Positions 23,293 to 35,635 of a stretch of 64,000 bases of DNA are shown in pieces. The notes beneath the pieces were generated by a model. The model made no database searches and had not been told where the DNA came from. It saw only the letters and a program-made list of their open reading frames with translations. The DNA comes from Cryptococcus deneoformans JEC21. Taxonomy: Eukaryota; Basidiomycota; Tremellomycetes; Tremellales; Cryptococcaceae. The first letter of the stretch is position 1. Each line of letters starts with the position of its first letter. The stretch is from positions 116,421-180,420 of the forward strand of contig NC_006692.1 of NCBI RefSeq assembly GCF_000091045.1, in the 5' to 3' direction. The position numbers were made by a program, and so were the translations under genes.

Positions 23293-26200
23293 CTAATTTT
23301 CAACTCTTGAGGATGACGAGAAAGGATACGAACCTTCAGTACGACAAGCGGGACAAGAATTCTTTCCCGTTGTCAGCCACTGATCAACACAATCCTTGTG
23401 GAAGGCGTGACGACAGCCCAAGATACGGCAATCCTCTTCTGGATCATAACCTGACAGGCAGACCTAAGAAGCCATTATGTCAATAAAATTCATAATAATG
23501 GAAATGACCAACTTACAAGACATTGTTCGACACAGCTATCAATTACTTCGCCTGTTTCCCCCTTATCCTCCATTTCCTTCCCTTTGATCACCTGCAGTCC
23601 ACTATTGTCGAGCTTCTCCTTCTCAACAGTCTGGTTACTCGCCGATCCTAGAAGGTCACCTACAAACTGGAGTTCTTCATCTGTCATCGCACCACCATGA
23701 ATGAGAGAAGGCATCCTCAAAACAGGATGTGACCGGGGGTAGTTACCACCGATAACATAAACAAGATAGGTGTTCAACGGTCCCGAAGGGGGTGTGCGAG
23801 GAGATGCAGGAGATGTGGTTCGACGCAGGTGGGAGAGAAAACGCTCGCGAAGGGAACGGCGGTCTCTTTCGGGTGGTGAAGAGGCCGCACGCCCCTGCCG
23901 GGTTGAAATAGTAGCAGGCTGCTCCTCTTCATGACTTTGGTCATGATCGCGAAGTATACCCTCCCTTTCCTGACTATCCTCCTCACCCGCATTCTCTTCG
24001 GTACCTTCGCCCTCGCCTTCGGATGTGGGAGGCCGAGGCGGCACTTCACCATTGACGAAAGGGAATTGAGGGTGGGAAACAAGGTCATCCGTGGTCATGG
24101 CTGGATCATGACGGATACTTCGTACGCCGATAAATATGCAGGGTATCAGAGGCTCGTCATCTTGCGTCTGTGCCCGCGTGTGTGGTTGAGCTCGTGATTG
24201 ATTGTTACCGATTGTAGGCGTCTGCTGCTCCGCTGTTTCCTGTGGAGAGGCTGTTCTAGCAATATCGTCCTCAGTCTGAATCTCATTTCCATTGTTTTGG
24301 CCACCCTCGGAGACTTGACGACCCTCAATTCGCCGCCCTGTAATTGGTGATATGGCAGGGAAAGTGTGCACTCTGAAAAAGTTCAACCGTCTAGGTACAC
24401 CATCTCGACCACCAGTCACGGAGGGAACTTCTCTTCGGACACCTGGAAGGTTTTGTCCTAACTGCGAATGAAAAGTTGGAATGGAGTTGGAAGTAGAGGT
24501 GGGATTCTCAACAGCGGTCAATTGGGTAGATGTTGCTCCGGCAGAGACTGAGATGTTGTCTGCCCTACTTGTGGAAGGATCAAGGCTGGCGTCTGCCATA
24601 GACCGCACTACGTCTTCACCATCTCGAGCACTCGCCTCCTCGTCTGCTTCAGGTAAAGGTCCAGCAAAAGCTCTTACAGCATCCACAAGCTCCTCTTGCA
24701 GCCCTTCAAGGAAGGTTTGGAACTCTGAAGAGATGGCTTCTTCAGCTGCATCGGCTGCAGGATCTTGACTTGGTGGAGGTGGATCAGCAGGGGAGGAAGC
24801 GGCTGTCGAGGAGATCTCTGTAGTGCCTAATGTGGTGTTGGGACTGGTAAAACCTTCTACTCTGTTGTCACGAAGAACATTGCGGAGATAATTCCCCAAG
24901 GACGCCTCGACGGTCTGGTCTGTTTGCTGCCTGGGGCGATTGGGTCTCAAGCGGCTGAGCATAGATTCTAGTGTGGAAGAAGGTGAAGGGCGTTGAGGCT
25001 GAACAGCAGAGGCGAGGCTGGGGCGATTGCCTCCTGGAGCGAGTAGGGTAGTAGCCGTTGCTGCAGCGGCCACACTATGTAGCTTGTTAGCTATGGAGTA
25101 CCGTCATACGACACAGACGTACGTGAGAAGACCACTAATCATGTTCGCCTGCTGTTGCAGAGTCACTCCTTCCCCGTCTTCACTGGGCGCCTCGACCCTC
25201 TCTCCTACTCTACTTTCGGAAGCCCTTCTCGGTCTCACACTACTCGTTCGATCTTCACTATCCCGTTCCAAGGTGGTGTGAAAGCCCACATCTTCTTCAT
25301 TACGTTGAGCTCTCTCCCTTTCATTTACATCTCTGTTTTGAGCCTCCTCCATATCAGGAAACGTATGTGTCTGTGCCAAACCTTGTACTATCAATACTGC
25401 ACCGGTAGGCACTCTCCTTCTTTCGGTCGTCGACTCGAACCTCTCCCTGGTTTCATTCAACTGCCGCTCAGTCTCAGCTAGTTCTTCCCGAGCTTCGCGC
25501 AAACGGGCAGCGAGGTCTTCCATTGCTGAAGAAGGGACCTCTTCATCTGCGGCTCCTGTTGAGGGTGGAAGTTGATGTTGAGATAGAGATTGAGGTTGGG
25601 GTTGACTGATTAGGGGATCATGGAAATCACGAGAGGAGGAAGCCAGAAGACCAGCGTTAAGTCGAGCTGACATGGAGGTAATGCGATCAGCTAAATTGCG
25701 AGCTTGGGACATAGCTCTCTGCAAATTAATCCTGGCCTCAGCTACGGTGTGATTTCCAGGGGTCGAACCACCTACGCCAGCCGCTGTCACGCCTACACCA
25801 GTCCCCAACGTGGATGAAGTAGGCCCCACAACGTTCTGAGAGGAATGTCGCCTCAAAAATCTCTCCACAACGGGCGCAGCAGGAGAATCTGCAGGTGGCC
25901 ATTCAGGGCCGAGGGTGTCGCGGATAGTAGACAACGTTTGAAAACGTTCCTCGGAGAGAGAGTCGTCAGATGAAAGTGTAGGAGATAAGGTTGCCGACTG
26001 ACCGGGCGTTGATGTGGATTGGGGATAAGGCTGAGTAGACCAACTTGTTCGAGAAGTTGAAACCGAGGGCATGGGTTCGTCCTCACGGTCAGCCCATGTC
26101 CGGGACGACGATGGTCCAGACTCTTGTCTCTCTCCCATCCTCGGCTTTTTTCTCTCGATGCCACTCAATCTCGTATCACCGACAGTGGAAGCTTGCCTCA

Positions 26201-26480
26201 TACGTTTCCCTCCACTCCCACTACCGGTTCGCTCCATCTCCACCTCCACATTGTTCTTCTGTTCCTCACCAACGTCGCTAACAGGTTGTGACGAAGAAGT
26301 ATCGGTTGCGTGTCTCCCGATATTGGATAGACGACGAAAAGATCGAAGAGGGTTTGAAGAGGTCCGTCGTGAAGCCGGACGACCGTCGTTACCATTCGGT
26401 CGGTCGTTGGGCGAAGGTTGTGATTGTGAAGATCCCATTGCTGCTTTTGTCAACGGTCGTACTTTCGAAATAATTCCCAC
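23293..26480 (-). CDS. Large RING-H2 E3 ubiquitin ligase, fungal type
   Basis: About 1,020 residues in three exons. The N-terminal 450 are disordered, Ser/Arg-rich, with a short helical stretch (DLAARLREAREELAETERQL). The middle has a conserved-looking block IPCIFIGVRSIRHDP and FVNGEVPPRP, then LNTYLVYVIGGNYPRSHPVL. The C-terminus is a RING: QCLVCLSGYDPEEDCRILGC, HAFHKDCVDQWLTTG, SCPACRTEG. Introns lie at about 25076-25119 and 23466-23516. Two ends are possible: reading through gives SYPFSSSSRVEN and a stop at 23293, while an intron after TEG gives a short alternative tail ending near 23268. The second Met (26438) opens MGSSQSQP, an N-myristoylation-like motif. The RING fixes the E3 role; the target is unknown. 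Confidence 0.85.
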
Positions 26481-27435
26481 TACTCACTAAATGAAGAGCT
26501 GTACCTAATGAATTATGAATGTTGTCTTGCCGATTTATACATGCACAGGACGTGTGCGTTATAGCAGACCTTGCTGTGTGTCCTCGTACCCTTATGTCCT
26601 CGCTCGTGCGGGTCGTTTCTGATTCTTTGGCGAAGTGGGTCCGCCAAAGCGGCAAAGGTAAGTTTTGTCTAGTTTTGGGTTGTTACCACCTGCCGTCTCC
26701 AAGGCTCCAAGATATACAAAAACGTTTCAAAATGAAATAGAAAGAGATGCAGACCGAATGATTGATTATTATATTACTCATCACCACCAGAGGGCAGGCG
26801 AGCGGCGACGGACTATGCCGCGATGAGCACTGCTGCTGTGCCGTGATTGACTGATGACGGCTGACGACGAGTAAGAAATCGGCCATTTCACACTTATGCA
26901 TATGCTTGTCTTCTTGATCAGTCAGAGAATTTGGTAGAGCATAAGCTGATAAGCCATGAGTAGTGGTTACTGTATGTCGAGGACTACGAAATCGAGCCTG
27001 TTGGACCGCGAGTGGCTGCCGACCAGGCGGCGACGCCGGCGACGACTCGATTCGATCGACAACATTCTCGATTACGGCGAAACAAACAACCAGTAGTGGG
27101 TAACAATAGACACATCTGTGTTTCCCTCGTGTATCACTCGTGGGACTGTGTATGTCTTCGGCCTTTGATTATCCCTCTGCCAGAGTTATTTGGTTCGAGC
27201 ACAGAGCTCTACTCACTTTGAATGGTTGACCGAATCATCATCGTTGGCTGACACTTTATGACTCGATGATCCTTTACGAAGAAGACAAATGAGGCGATGT
27301 GTAATTTGTATTAGAGACAACGAAGTGCTTCGTACGCTGATGTATAAAAGTACTGACCTTGGCCCATGTCCTGTCGATCGTTATCATTCCTAATTTATAT
27401 ATTTACAACCCGAATCCAATATCATCCATCAAGAA
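26481..27435. other. Spacer between RING gene and methyltransferase relic
   Basis: It holds the RING gene promoter and, at 27343-27350, a TATAAAAG element in front of the methyltransferase relic. An open frame beginning at ATG 27367 runs about 58 codons but does not join to the methyltransferase frame. No other gene is supported. Confidence 0.4.
27343..27350 (+). promoter_or_regulatory. TATA box-like element of the methyltransferase relic
   Basis: TATAAAAG lies about 100 bases before the first recognisable methyltransferase codons. It may be the surviving promoter of a now broken gene. Confidence 0.35.
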
Positions 27436-28978
27436 GACGTGGTATCAACAGACGCCACTCCAACGCCACTCCTTCCCTTAACTCCAAACAGTCAGTTCGC
27501 CTCTCAGGAAAACCCTCTAGACCCCACAAGGTACCCATTTAGCACTCAGAATCAATCGCCTCAAGTTACAACAAGCGTGGTTCACAGAATGGAGAAGTAA
27601 ACCTATCAATCTGGTTGGGAAAGGCGAGTGGATGGCTGACGGTGAGGAGCTGGAAGTAGGTATTTTATCATTGATTTTGGGCTGGTTATATGTACTCATT
27701 TGTGTTTTTGAAAGACGCAAGATTCATAGGTAAGTTACATCTCATGATCCAAAGCTCAGATTAACTGAAACCCCAAAGCATTACCTTCTTCGTATAGGTA
27801 AGCTTCCCTTTCAAGCCATGGCGGGTAACTGATTCACATGGTGAAGCTATGAGCAGTATGTTTCTCCATTACTCTGTCCCAGTTATTACAAGCTAAGAAT
27901 AGGCAGTCAGTTTCTTTGAGCATGTCAACAAAGTCCTTAACGCACCTTGTTCCAACAACCAACAAATTGGGATATTGGATATTGGCACTGGCACAGCATC
28001 GTAAGCGTGACCTCCGTCAACGGGTTGAAAAAAGCTAAGAGACTTTAGCTGGGCGATTAACATGGCTGAGAGCTTCCCGCAATGAGTAATCTGGCGTCAG
28101 TTGAGGTACATGAATTGACGAGGAACAGGGCAGACATCATAGGATAAAGAATAATGGTCGAGCAGGGAAAGGTTAATTGTCTCAGAATGGACTCTGCCCG
28201 AACTCAACACTCGTGCGTGGATGATGGTCGAATGGAAACAGTGCTGACTTTTGATATGTATGTGCCCGTCAATTGCGAGTAAGTCCATGTCAATTCCTTT
28301 CTGGCATGAGGCTGACCGTACTCAGCTTCGATATGTACCAGTACGTTAACCCCTTCCTGACCTATCAACTTAACTTCCTCATTTAGTTGTCCAGCTCCAC
28401 CTCTACCTTACACTCCATGCTCCATCTGTGTCATCCATCTTCATTTCCCATCCATCTCACCATTTCTTCTCTCGCACACATCATTCATCTCCACAGTCGA
28501 TCTCCTCCAGAAGGATTACTTCTTTTCACTGATATTGTCGGTCCGCCAACAATCGAGAATGGCAGTGTGAGGATGGGTGTGAGGGCATGGTGGAACGCGT
28601 ACATGAGGGAACTGAGAAGCGCTGGAATGGGGTATGGGTTAAGTCGTTAGAGAACTCGAGGTACTGAAAGGTTGGGAAGACGCAAAGAAGGATATCAAGG
28701 TGCCGCTAGTGCATGTGGAAGGTGACAAATATGCTCAGCTTGCAGCAGTTAATATGATGAACGTCAAGGCCTTTGTTGACTCGGCGAGATATATCATCGT
28801 CCACCATGGCGGGCGCACAGATGCAAAGGTGGATGGATGTATTCAATATGTCTGTTTCGCTTTGGTAAAGCCGCAGCTAACAGCAGTCCCAGGCGAAGCC
28901 TCCATGAGGGATGTAGCTAGCGAACCGATGTGGAGTCGCTACGTCTCGCTTTGGGCGGGGAAGCCATTGTATATCTAG
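27436..28978 (+). pseudogene. Decayed SAM-dependent methyltransferase gene
   Basis: Fragments of one class I methyltransferase appear in order but not in one frame. They are: NPLDPTRYPFSTQNQ (27508-27552); LKLQQAWFTEWRSKPINLVG and GEWMADGEELE in the next frame (27560-27665); FFEHVNKVLNAPCSNNQQIG with the SAM-binding motif ILDIGTGTA (about 27910-28000); SWAINMAESFPQ (about 28050); GLLLFTDIVGPPTIENGSVR and AWWNAYMRELRSAGMGYG (28518-28640); then RELEVLKGWEDAKKDIKVPL and AQLAAVNMMNVKAFVDSARY in another frame (28650-28800). The gaps between frames at about 27555 and 28640 are too short for introns, and no ATG precedes the first fragment in frame. The C-terminal stretch ending at 28978 looks altered. 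Introns near 27670-27900 and 28000-28390 are hard to place, so an undetected splicing pattern could rescue part of it, but two independent shifts argue for a pseudogene. Confidence 0.72.
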
Positions 28979-29284
28979 TCGTTATATGTATGTATATTGT
29001 GAATTGCGAAGAAAACAGAGAGAACATCTCTTCTGCACATTTAGTCTTGTCTGTCAAGTCCCCTCGGACCCGCGCCAACGCTTTAACGCCATAGACGCTT
29101 CGGCGTTTATCATACAACGAGAGATCTAGAGGATCATGTGGATGTCAGTCGATGATATTTCCAACTCTTTCATTTGCATCTTCATCGCCGAATCAAGCTT
29201 GCTCGTCATCCAATATCAGGTATACATTTCCACTTCTGAACAGCACCACCACAATCGAAATCAACTCTAATAACTGTCATCACT
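28979..29284. promoter_or_regulatory. Arginase upstream region
   Basis: The 300 bases before the arginase ATG should contain its promoter. A pyrimidine-rich stretch precedes the start. No specific operator could be recognised. Confidence 0.4.
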
Positions 29285-30886
29285 ATGCTCTCTCGCGTCT
29301 CTCCATCTCTTCGTCAAGTCCTTGCTGCCCCATTGAGGGCATCAAGGATGGGCACTTCCCCTATGCAAAAAGCGTTCACCCACTCATCAGCACCTAGAAA
29401 CCATCATATTACCGCTCAGCCTAGTAGTGAGAAGGGTCTTACCTCCCCTACTTACAATTACAAGTTTTTGAACGAGCCTGCTACTGCTTCTGTACGTATC
29501 GTTTGCTCCGTGCAAGTAGTCGAACCTAGCTCATAAATAGTGATGATAGCTTGTCGGATGCCCTTTTAGGTAAGCACGCTATCTGCACTTTCTATTCAAC
29601 TTCTTTAGGGAGCTTATTTCGGTTTAAGCGGTGGACAAGGTCGAGCTGGTGTCGATCTCGCCCCAAACAAGCTCGTCTCTGCCGGTCTTGTAGAGCAAAT
29701 CTCGGCCCTTGGCTGGAACGTCCATTACGAATCTCACCAAAACTTCCTCGACATCCCTTACAACCCCCTTCCTTCTTCTTCCCCCGTCACTTCAACCGAA
29801 GGCCCCTCTACCCACACTACGACCGCTCAGGGCGAAAAGATGGTCCAGAGGTTGCCGGATCCTGATATTGGAAGCATGAAAAAACCTAGGTTAGTCAGTG
29901 CGGTGAACGAAATGGTAGCCAAGGAGGTTGGGGATATCGCGGAGAAGGGGTGGTTGCCTGTGACTTTGGGAGGCGACCACAGTTTGGCGATGGGTACTAT
30001 TGCTGGTACTAAGCGCAAGTACCCTAACGCTGGTGTGATCTGGGTAGGCTTTCAAGATCCGGTAAGTGAGGTGACATATGGCTGATGTCCTATATTTAGG
30101 TTGATGCTCACGCCGATATCAACACCCCCTTGACCACCGAGTCTGGCAATCTCCACGGCTGCCCTGTTTCTTTCCTCTTGGGTTTGGATGGCTGTGACGT
30201 CGAGCCTTTCAACAAGTGGCTTAAACCTTGCCTCAAGCCTGAAGATATGTATGTCTTAATGTCCCCCATTTTTACTTCTTGAATAATGACTGATTGGACG
30301 CCATCTACTACTTAGCGTCTACATCGGTCTCCGGGACATTGACGACGCCGAGAAGAAGATTCTGAAGGAAAATAACATCAAGACTTTCACTATGCACCAC
30401 GTCGACAGGCACGGTATTGGCAAAGTCATGGAACTTGCGCTTCAGCATATCAACCCCAATGGTGACCGACCCCTTCACCTCAGTTTCGACGTTGACGCTC
30501 TTGACCCCACAGTTGCTCCTAGTACGTCCCTTCCCCAACAGTATTTGGGTAGACGAGGAAGGGCTAACGTGGATGATGAAGGCACAGGTACCCCCGTTCG
30601 AGGTGGTCTGACTTTCCGAGAAGGTGAGTCATTTTTGGTCACCACAGAACGTGTCTGACTCGTTGTTTAGGCCATTACATTACCGAGGTTGTTGCTGAGA
30701 CCGGCTGCCTCGTCGCTTTGGACATCATGGTACGTCTGCATGACTTCTGCGCTTCAGATGAGCTGAGATACTCCACTCATTTATTAGGAGGTCAACCCTT
30801 CCCTGCTTGACCCCAGGTCCGTCGAGATGACTGTCGCTGCTGGCTGTTCCCTCACGCGGGCATCTTTGGGTGAGACTTTGTTGTAA
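29285..30886 (+). CDS. CAR1: Arginase with putative mitochondrial presequence
   Basis: Arginase hydrolyses arginine to ornithine and urea. The manganese-binding motifs are all present in order: [20 protein letters not shown] and [10 protein letters not shown], with the C-terminal [19 protein letters not shown]. Six short introns interrupt the gene (for example 30049-30099, 30249-30314, 30521-30589). The protein is about 390 residues, longer than the usual 310-330. The extra N-terminal 50 residues ([20 protein letters not shown] and so on) are rich in Arg, Ser and Leu and lack acids, as in a mitochondrial targeting signal. Budding yeast Car1 is cytosolic, so organelle targeting here is an inference from composition. 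A Met at residue 22 (MGTSPMQK) could act as an alternative start. Confidence 0.95.
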
Positions 30887-31268
30887 GAGAAGGGGGATTG
30901 GTGTCTATGGAGTAAGAAGACATTTACACCACACGTGTAAAACTGTATAATATATGGCTTTTAAAGTTTAACAGGACAATACATAATTCATGTATTATGA
31001 TAGCATCTTACAAAAGCGTCCTCGGATTGTTTTTGACGCATCGTCTGTATGCATCTCTGGAGTAGGAAGGCAGTAGTGCGTTTTAAACATGGATTTTCTC
31101 TCGCTCTGTACTATTGGGCTCTGTAAAATGTTTTTTATTTATTCCTCAGCCTCTTAGATAGTAACCAATTACCACCAGGCACGGCCACTCGTCGGTACAT
31201 TTCTCGGGCGACGTTACAAAAGTCTTCGTCTTTCGCGTAATTCAATATACTTCTCCAGCCATCTAAAA
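30887..31268. other. Arginase-PTC7 intergenic spacer
   Basis: It contains the arginase 3' end and the PTC7 promoter. No gene or distinct element is visible. Confidence 0.4.
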
Positions 31269-32699
31269 ATGACCCTCATCAGGACATCCCGTCTGGCCCT
31301 TTCTCGAGGAAGCAGAGCGACCTTCGTCAGCCGCTCTTTACAAACCTCGTCCTCCGTCCACCCCCTCTACCCTGACTTGCCTGTCTACAGCTATTCTATC
31401 GGTCTGTCTTACGCCGCCAAATATTCGCCTCCATTCATCAACCCCAAGCAAGACATCAAGCCATACGGTTTTGCAAAACAGAGCAATGATGTTGGCAAAT
31501 GGGTGCAGCAGATGCTCGAGTTGACTGCTGGACGGGGTGATTTGAAGGCGAGTGAGGAGGATTTGGCTGAGGCTAGGAGAAGGTGGGGTGCCGGAGAAGA
31601 TTTCTTCGGAATAACTAATGCCAGAGGTGATGTGCGTACTATACCTCTCCTCGCTAGCTGTGCGAATCTGATAGTTCGTAGCTGCACATCGCAGTCTCAG
31701 ACGGTGTCGGCGGCTGGTCCGACCGAGTTGACGCTTCTTTGTTTCCTCAATTATTATGCTACCATTATGCTAAAGCAGCTCAAGAACTAGCAAACTCTTC
31801 AACAGGATCAGTAGACCCAAGGTCTATAATGAAGAAGGCATATGAAGATGCTTTGAAGGATAAGAATGTGAGCGCTGGCGGCGCAACAATGGTTAGTGCA
31901 AGGCTGGACGAAGATGGTCAGGGAATCTTTGCCAAGTGAGCTGTCTGTTTTTTCACGTAAAGTTTAAATATCACTGACATGATGGCATTGAATAGCCTTG
32001 GTGACTCTGGATACTTTATCCTGCGAGGCGACGAGATACTAGAGTTCTCCCAGGCCCAAACTCATTTCTTCAACTGCCCCGTGAGCCAGACAAGTCTTTC
32101 ATCTCCAATTGCCGCTTGAATTTAGCGTTAAATGATTATTTCGCAGACGCAATTGTCGAAAGTGCCCCCAGAGATGAAGCATCAAGGAATCGTACACGAT
32201 ACCCCGGACATGGCAGACACCAAATCCTTCGAACTCCAAGCGGGCGACGTGATTGCTCTCTTCGTACGTCCTATTTTATCGGTAACTATACCCTCTCACA
32301 AACATATTAACGCACAAAATGCAAAGACCGATGGTTTCTCAGATAACGTGCCCCCCTCCCACATTCCTGGCCTGTCCAAGCTTCTCAACCGTATTCTCGA
32401 AGACCCAACGAACAAGGACCTGTCCCCCGCCGAACGAGACTCTGAGCGAGCGAGGCTGTTTGCGGATATGTTGGTAGGGTATGGAAGAACAGCGATGACT
32501 AAGACTGGGGAGGAAAAAGGACCGAATGGCTGGAAGACACCGTTTGAAGAGGAGGCGACGAAGAAGGTGCCCAAGTGGGGCTGGAAGGGAGGCAAGATTG
32601 ATGAGTGAGTGTCGGTTTTGTAAAAGCCGCTTCCAGACTATGCTGACACAACTGCCCAGCATAACTGTCGTGACTGCTGTAGTGTCAGAGCTCGATTAG
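31269..32699 (+). CDS. PTC7: Mitochondrial PP2C-type phosphatase, Ptc7 family
   Basis: The N-terminus (MTLIRTSRLALSRGSRATFV) is an Arg/Ser-rich mitochondrial presequence. PP2C metal-binding motifs follow in order: FFGITNARGD joined by splicing to LHIAVSDGVGGWSD, then NLGDSGYFILRGDEILEFSQ, ALFTDGFSDN and the final DDITVVTAVVSELD. Length is about 365 residues. The last exon is short (32661-32699) and was found by joining across a 52-base intron to complete the DDIT motif. In yeast, Ptc7 dephosphorylates Coq7 and so activates ubiquinone synthesis; the same role is inferred here. The yeast gene makes a membrane isoform through a retained intron, but the first long intron here shifts the frame when read through, so that mechanism is not evident. 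Confidence 0.93.
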
Positions 32700-33466
32700 C
32701 TCAGTTATAGATGATGGTTCTCGCGCATAACCACTCCTGCACGAAATCATAACGCGAGGCATTGGCTGATGGACAACTTTTATTGGAAAGAAACTATCTT
32801 CATATTTTATCTAAAAACCGTATCAAACCAAAAATAGTACATCTGCGCTTACCATCGCTATTATGCGGGTGATGACAACCACAACCGTCGGCAAGACAGC
32901 ACGCCAAAACGCTCCCTGGGCAAACTTTTCCCAATCGTTTTAAAACTCGTGCCTTCATCGGTTGTTCGGAAAGAATAGCGCAACTGCAGTATGAGATTAC
33001 AGATACGATGCTGTGGGAGCTTTAGAAGATTGATATCACGTCATCACCGAGGAGGCGTCCTAGGTTTCTCTTCAGCTCAGCTGCTAATTATTGTCCTTGG
33101 GCTGATTTCGTTTGGTTCAAAGCGCACCATCAGCCGTCTGTATCTTCCCTTTTCATCACACTCGCCTCTCTTTGAACCGTTTTGCTGTCGATTTCATGGA
33201 CCATATTATCTCTATTGTTCATCTTCTCTATTAATTTTTTTTTTTCTCTGAATGTGACTTTATCCCTCCTGAATCAGTGTCATCTTGTAAATGACCGAAG
33301 AAGCAAGGGTTAGTAAGTATTATGCATTACGTAATAGTAGCTCGTTTCGTCCGCCGGCGGGCTGCATCACTGTGAGAATTAATTGGTTTGATAGGTTACT
33401 CGCTGAACATCCGAAAATAATCTTCATCTCCTCGAGATAGCGAGCCGGCCATTATATGCTCTCCTT
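32700..33466. other. PTC7-GatB intergenic spacer
   Basis: This 770-base stretch holds a T-rich run at 33233-33246 and the GatB promoter. A sequence near 32690-32760 that loosely resembles a tRNA D-arm does not fold as a tRNA. No gene is supported. Confidence 0.4.
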
Positions 33467-35490
33467 ATGATCGCTCTTTTAAGATGGGGTATTGCCCGCC
33501 CTTCTGCACCACTACGCTGGTCTCGCTGCTTTGCGACTTCCACCGAGAAGGGAGACGAAGGTTGGCAAACTGTCATCGGTCTTGAAATTCATGCTCAGAT
33601 CAAAACTGGCAAAAAGCTCTTTTCAAGTAAGATAGAATGATGATAAATGTCTTCGGAGTCCCTGGTTGAGGAGACTGATCTTCGAGTTCTCGATATGTAG
33701 AAGCCTCTACGTCCTACGGACATGTGCCTAATACGAATGTCGACGTTCACGATGCTGCTTTCCCTGGGACTTTACCTGTACGTGTAACTTCTTCTGGTTA
33801 AACATCACTAATAGCTGGATCATTGCAGGTTCTGGATATTAATGCTATTAGGCTGTCCATTATGACTGCCCTTGCACTCAATTGTCAGATTGTGAGACAC
33901 ATAACGTTTGACCTTGTCTGTTTCTACGTAAGCTGACTTTCAACCTAGAATCCTCGTTCCACATTTGATCGTAAGCACTACTTCTACCACGACATTCCGG
34001 CATCCTATCAAATTACTCAACATTACAGTAAGTGGTCAAGTGTGACCTTTGACAGAATTATGCTTAAGATTATTGCAATGTAGATCCCCTCGCTTGGAAC
34101 GGCCATCTCGAAATACGAGAAGGCGATAACGGATCTAAGCGTACCTTCAATATTGGTATCAAGCAGCTGCAAGTTGAACAAGATACAGCAAAGTCCCAAA
34201 CAGTTGGCGATGCTGTTCTTGTCGATCTGAACCGTGCTGGCACGGGGTTGATGGAGATCGTGACGGATCCTGATATGCGGTCACCAGAAGAAGCAGGAGC
34301 CTTTGTGAAGAAGCTGCAAGGTTTATTGAGACGAGTGGGATCTGCCGATGGAGATATGGAGAAGGTATGTTATTTTCTGATGAAGAAGATAAATTAATGA
34401 ACCTGATGTAAACTTGCAGGGTAATCTGAGAGTCGATGTCAATGTCTCAGTGCACAGGCCGGGAATGCCCTTCGGGACAAGATGTGAGATCAAAAACATC
34501 AACTCTGTTCGCTTTCTCCAAGCAGCCATTGGTAAGCAAATCCGGTTATCTAGACTGTTCCGTTACTGATAAAGACGCCAGAGTCTGAGCGTCAGCGACA
34601 TATCGCCCATTACTGCACAAGCCCATTGGAACCGCTTGCCCAAGAGACGCGAGGATTCAATGAACTCACACTGCAAACGTACTCTTTGCGCTCCAAGGAA
34701 GAGGCTACGGACTACCGTTATATGCCTGACCACAATCTCCCAGCTATTATCATTGATGATGTAGGTTTGACTACCCTTTGCAATGGAGCGCTTTCCGCTG
34801 ACGCATCGACAGGGATATCTTGACTCGCTTTGGAAAAACCTTCCAGAGATGCCATGGCAAAGTGTCGAACGGCTCGTCAAGACTTATGGCGTAACCAAAA
34901 GAGATGCAGAAACTCTTCTTGGTTTAGACGAATACAGTGCTCAAGGAATCGCGTATTTTGAGGAGGTTGTCGAACAGGATAAAAAGATTGCAAAAAAGGC
35001 TACCAACTGGTAAGTACTTATGATGGCACGCCTTCCAGAATCATCAGTCTCGTAGCTCACTTTCGATTACAGGATCGCACATGAACTACTAGGGCAACTC
35101 GGCAAAGCCATTAGGCCCTGGACACCGACCATCGTCCCGGCTCCGTTAATGCACGAACTCGTGACCGCTGTGGAGAGTCGCGAAATCACTGGTACTACTG
35201 GTAAAGCTATCGTCAAGCATTTTGTCTCTCTACCCGAATCTGCCTCACTTCCTCCATCATTTGCCGAACTTCTTGCCGAACTAGGCTTAACGCCCTCGGC
35301 TGCATCTGTTGAAGATCTTACAGAAACCTGTAAAAAGGCTATGAACAACCAACCCAAGGCGGTAGCGGATTTCAAGAAGGGAAATGAAAAAGTGGTGATG
35401 CGCTTGGTGGGAGAGGTTATGAAATTGTCTGGTGGTAAGGCAGATGCGATGAAGGCGAAAGACATCTTGTTGGATTTGCTCAAGGACTGA
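33467..35490 (+). CDS. PET112: Mitochondrial glutamyl-tRNA(Gln) amidotransferase subunit B
   Basis: GatB, with GatA and GatF or GatC, converts Glu-tRNA(Gln) to Gln-tRNA(Gln) in mitochondria. The start gives a presequence ([20 protein letters not shown]) followed by the signature [18 protein letters not shown]. Later exons carry [67 protein letters not shown] and [13 protein letters not shown], all family hallmarks. The tail (about 35076-35490) is the helical YqeY-like domain that binds tRNA, ending LLDLLKD. About eight introns are present. Length is roughly 510-520 residues, as in other fungi. The start is fixed by the first ATG that gives the presequence in frame. Confidence 0.96.
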
Positions 35491-35635
35491 AAGCGGACCG
35501 GACGATCTGATATGATGATGGTCTTTAACTTCATATGGTACTCATTACAAGCACACCTATGTATGTATGCATTTATGTTACAACAGTTTCAGTACTTTAA
35601 TGCGATTAACTGGTGGATGACTGGTCGTTGGTGAT

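Noticed and set aside
27367..27543. Open frame from ATG 27367 as the start of the methyltransferase
   Set aside because: It is Arg/Ser-rich, unlike the expected N-terminus, and does not join to the methyltransferase blocks by any plausible intron.
32685..32765. tRNA-like start with TAGCTCAGT near the end of PTC7
   Set aside because: The D-arm-like piece is not followed by a matching anticodon stem, T-arm (GTTCGAAT-like) or acceptor stem, and it overlaps the PTC7 stop.
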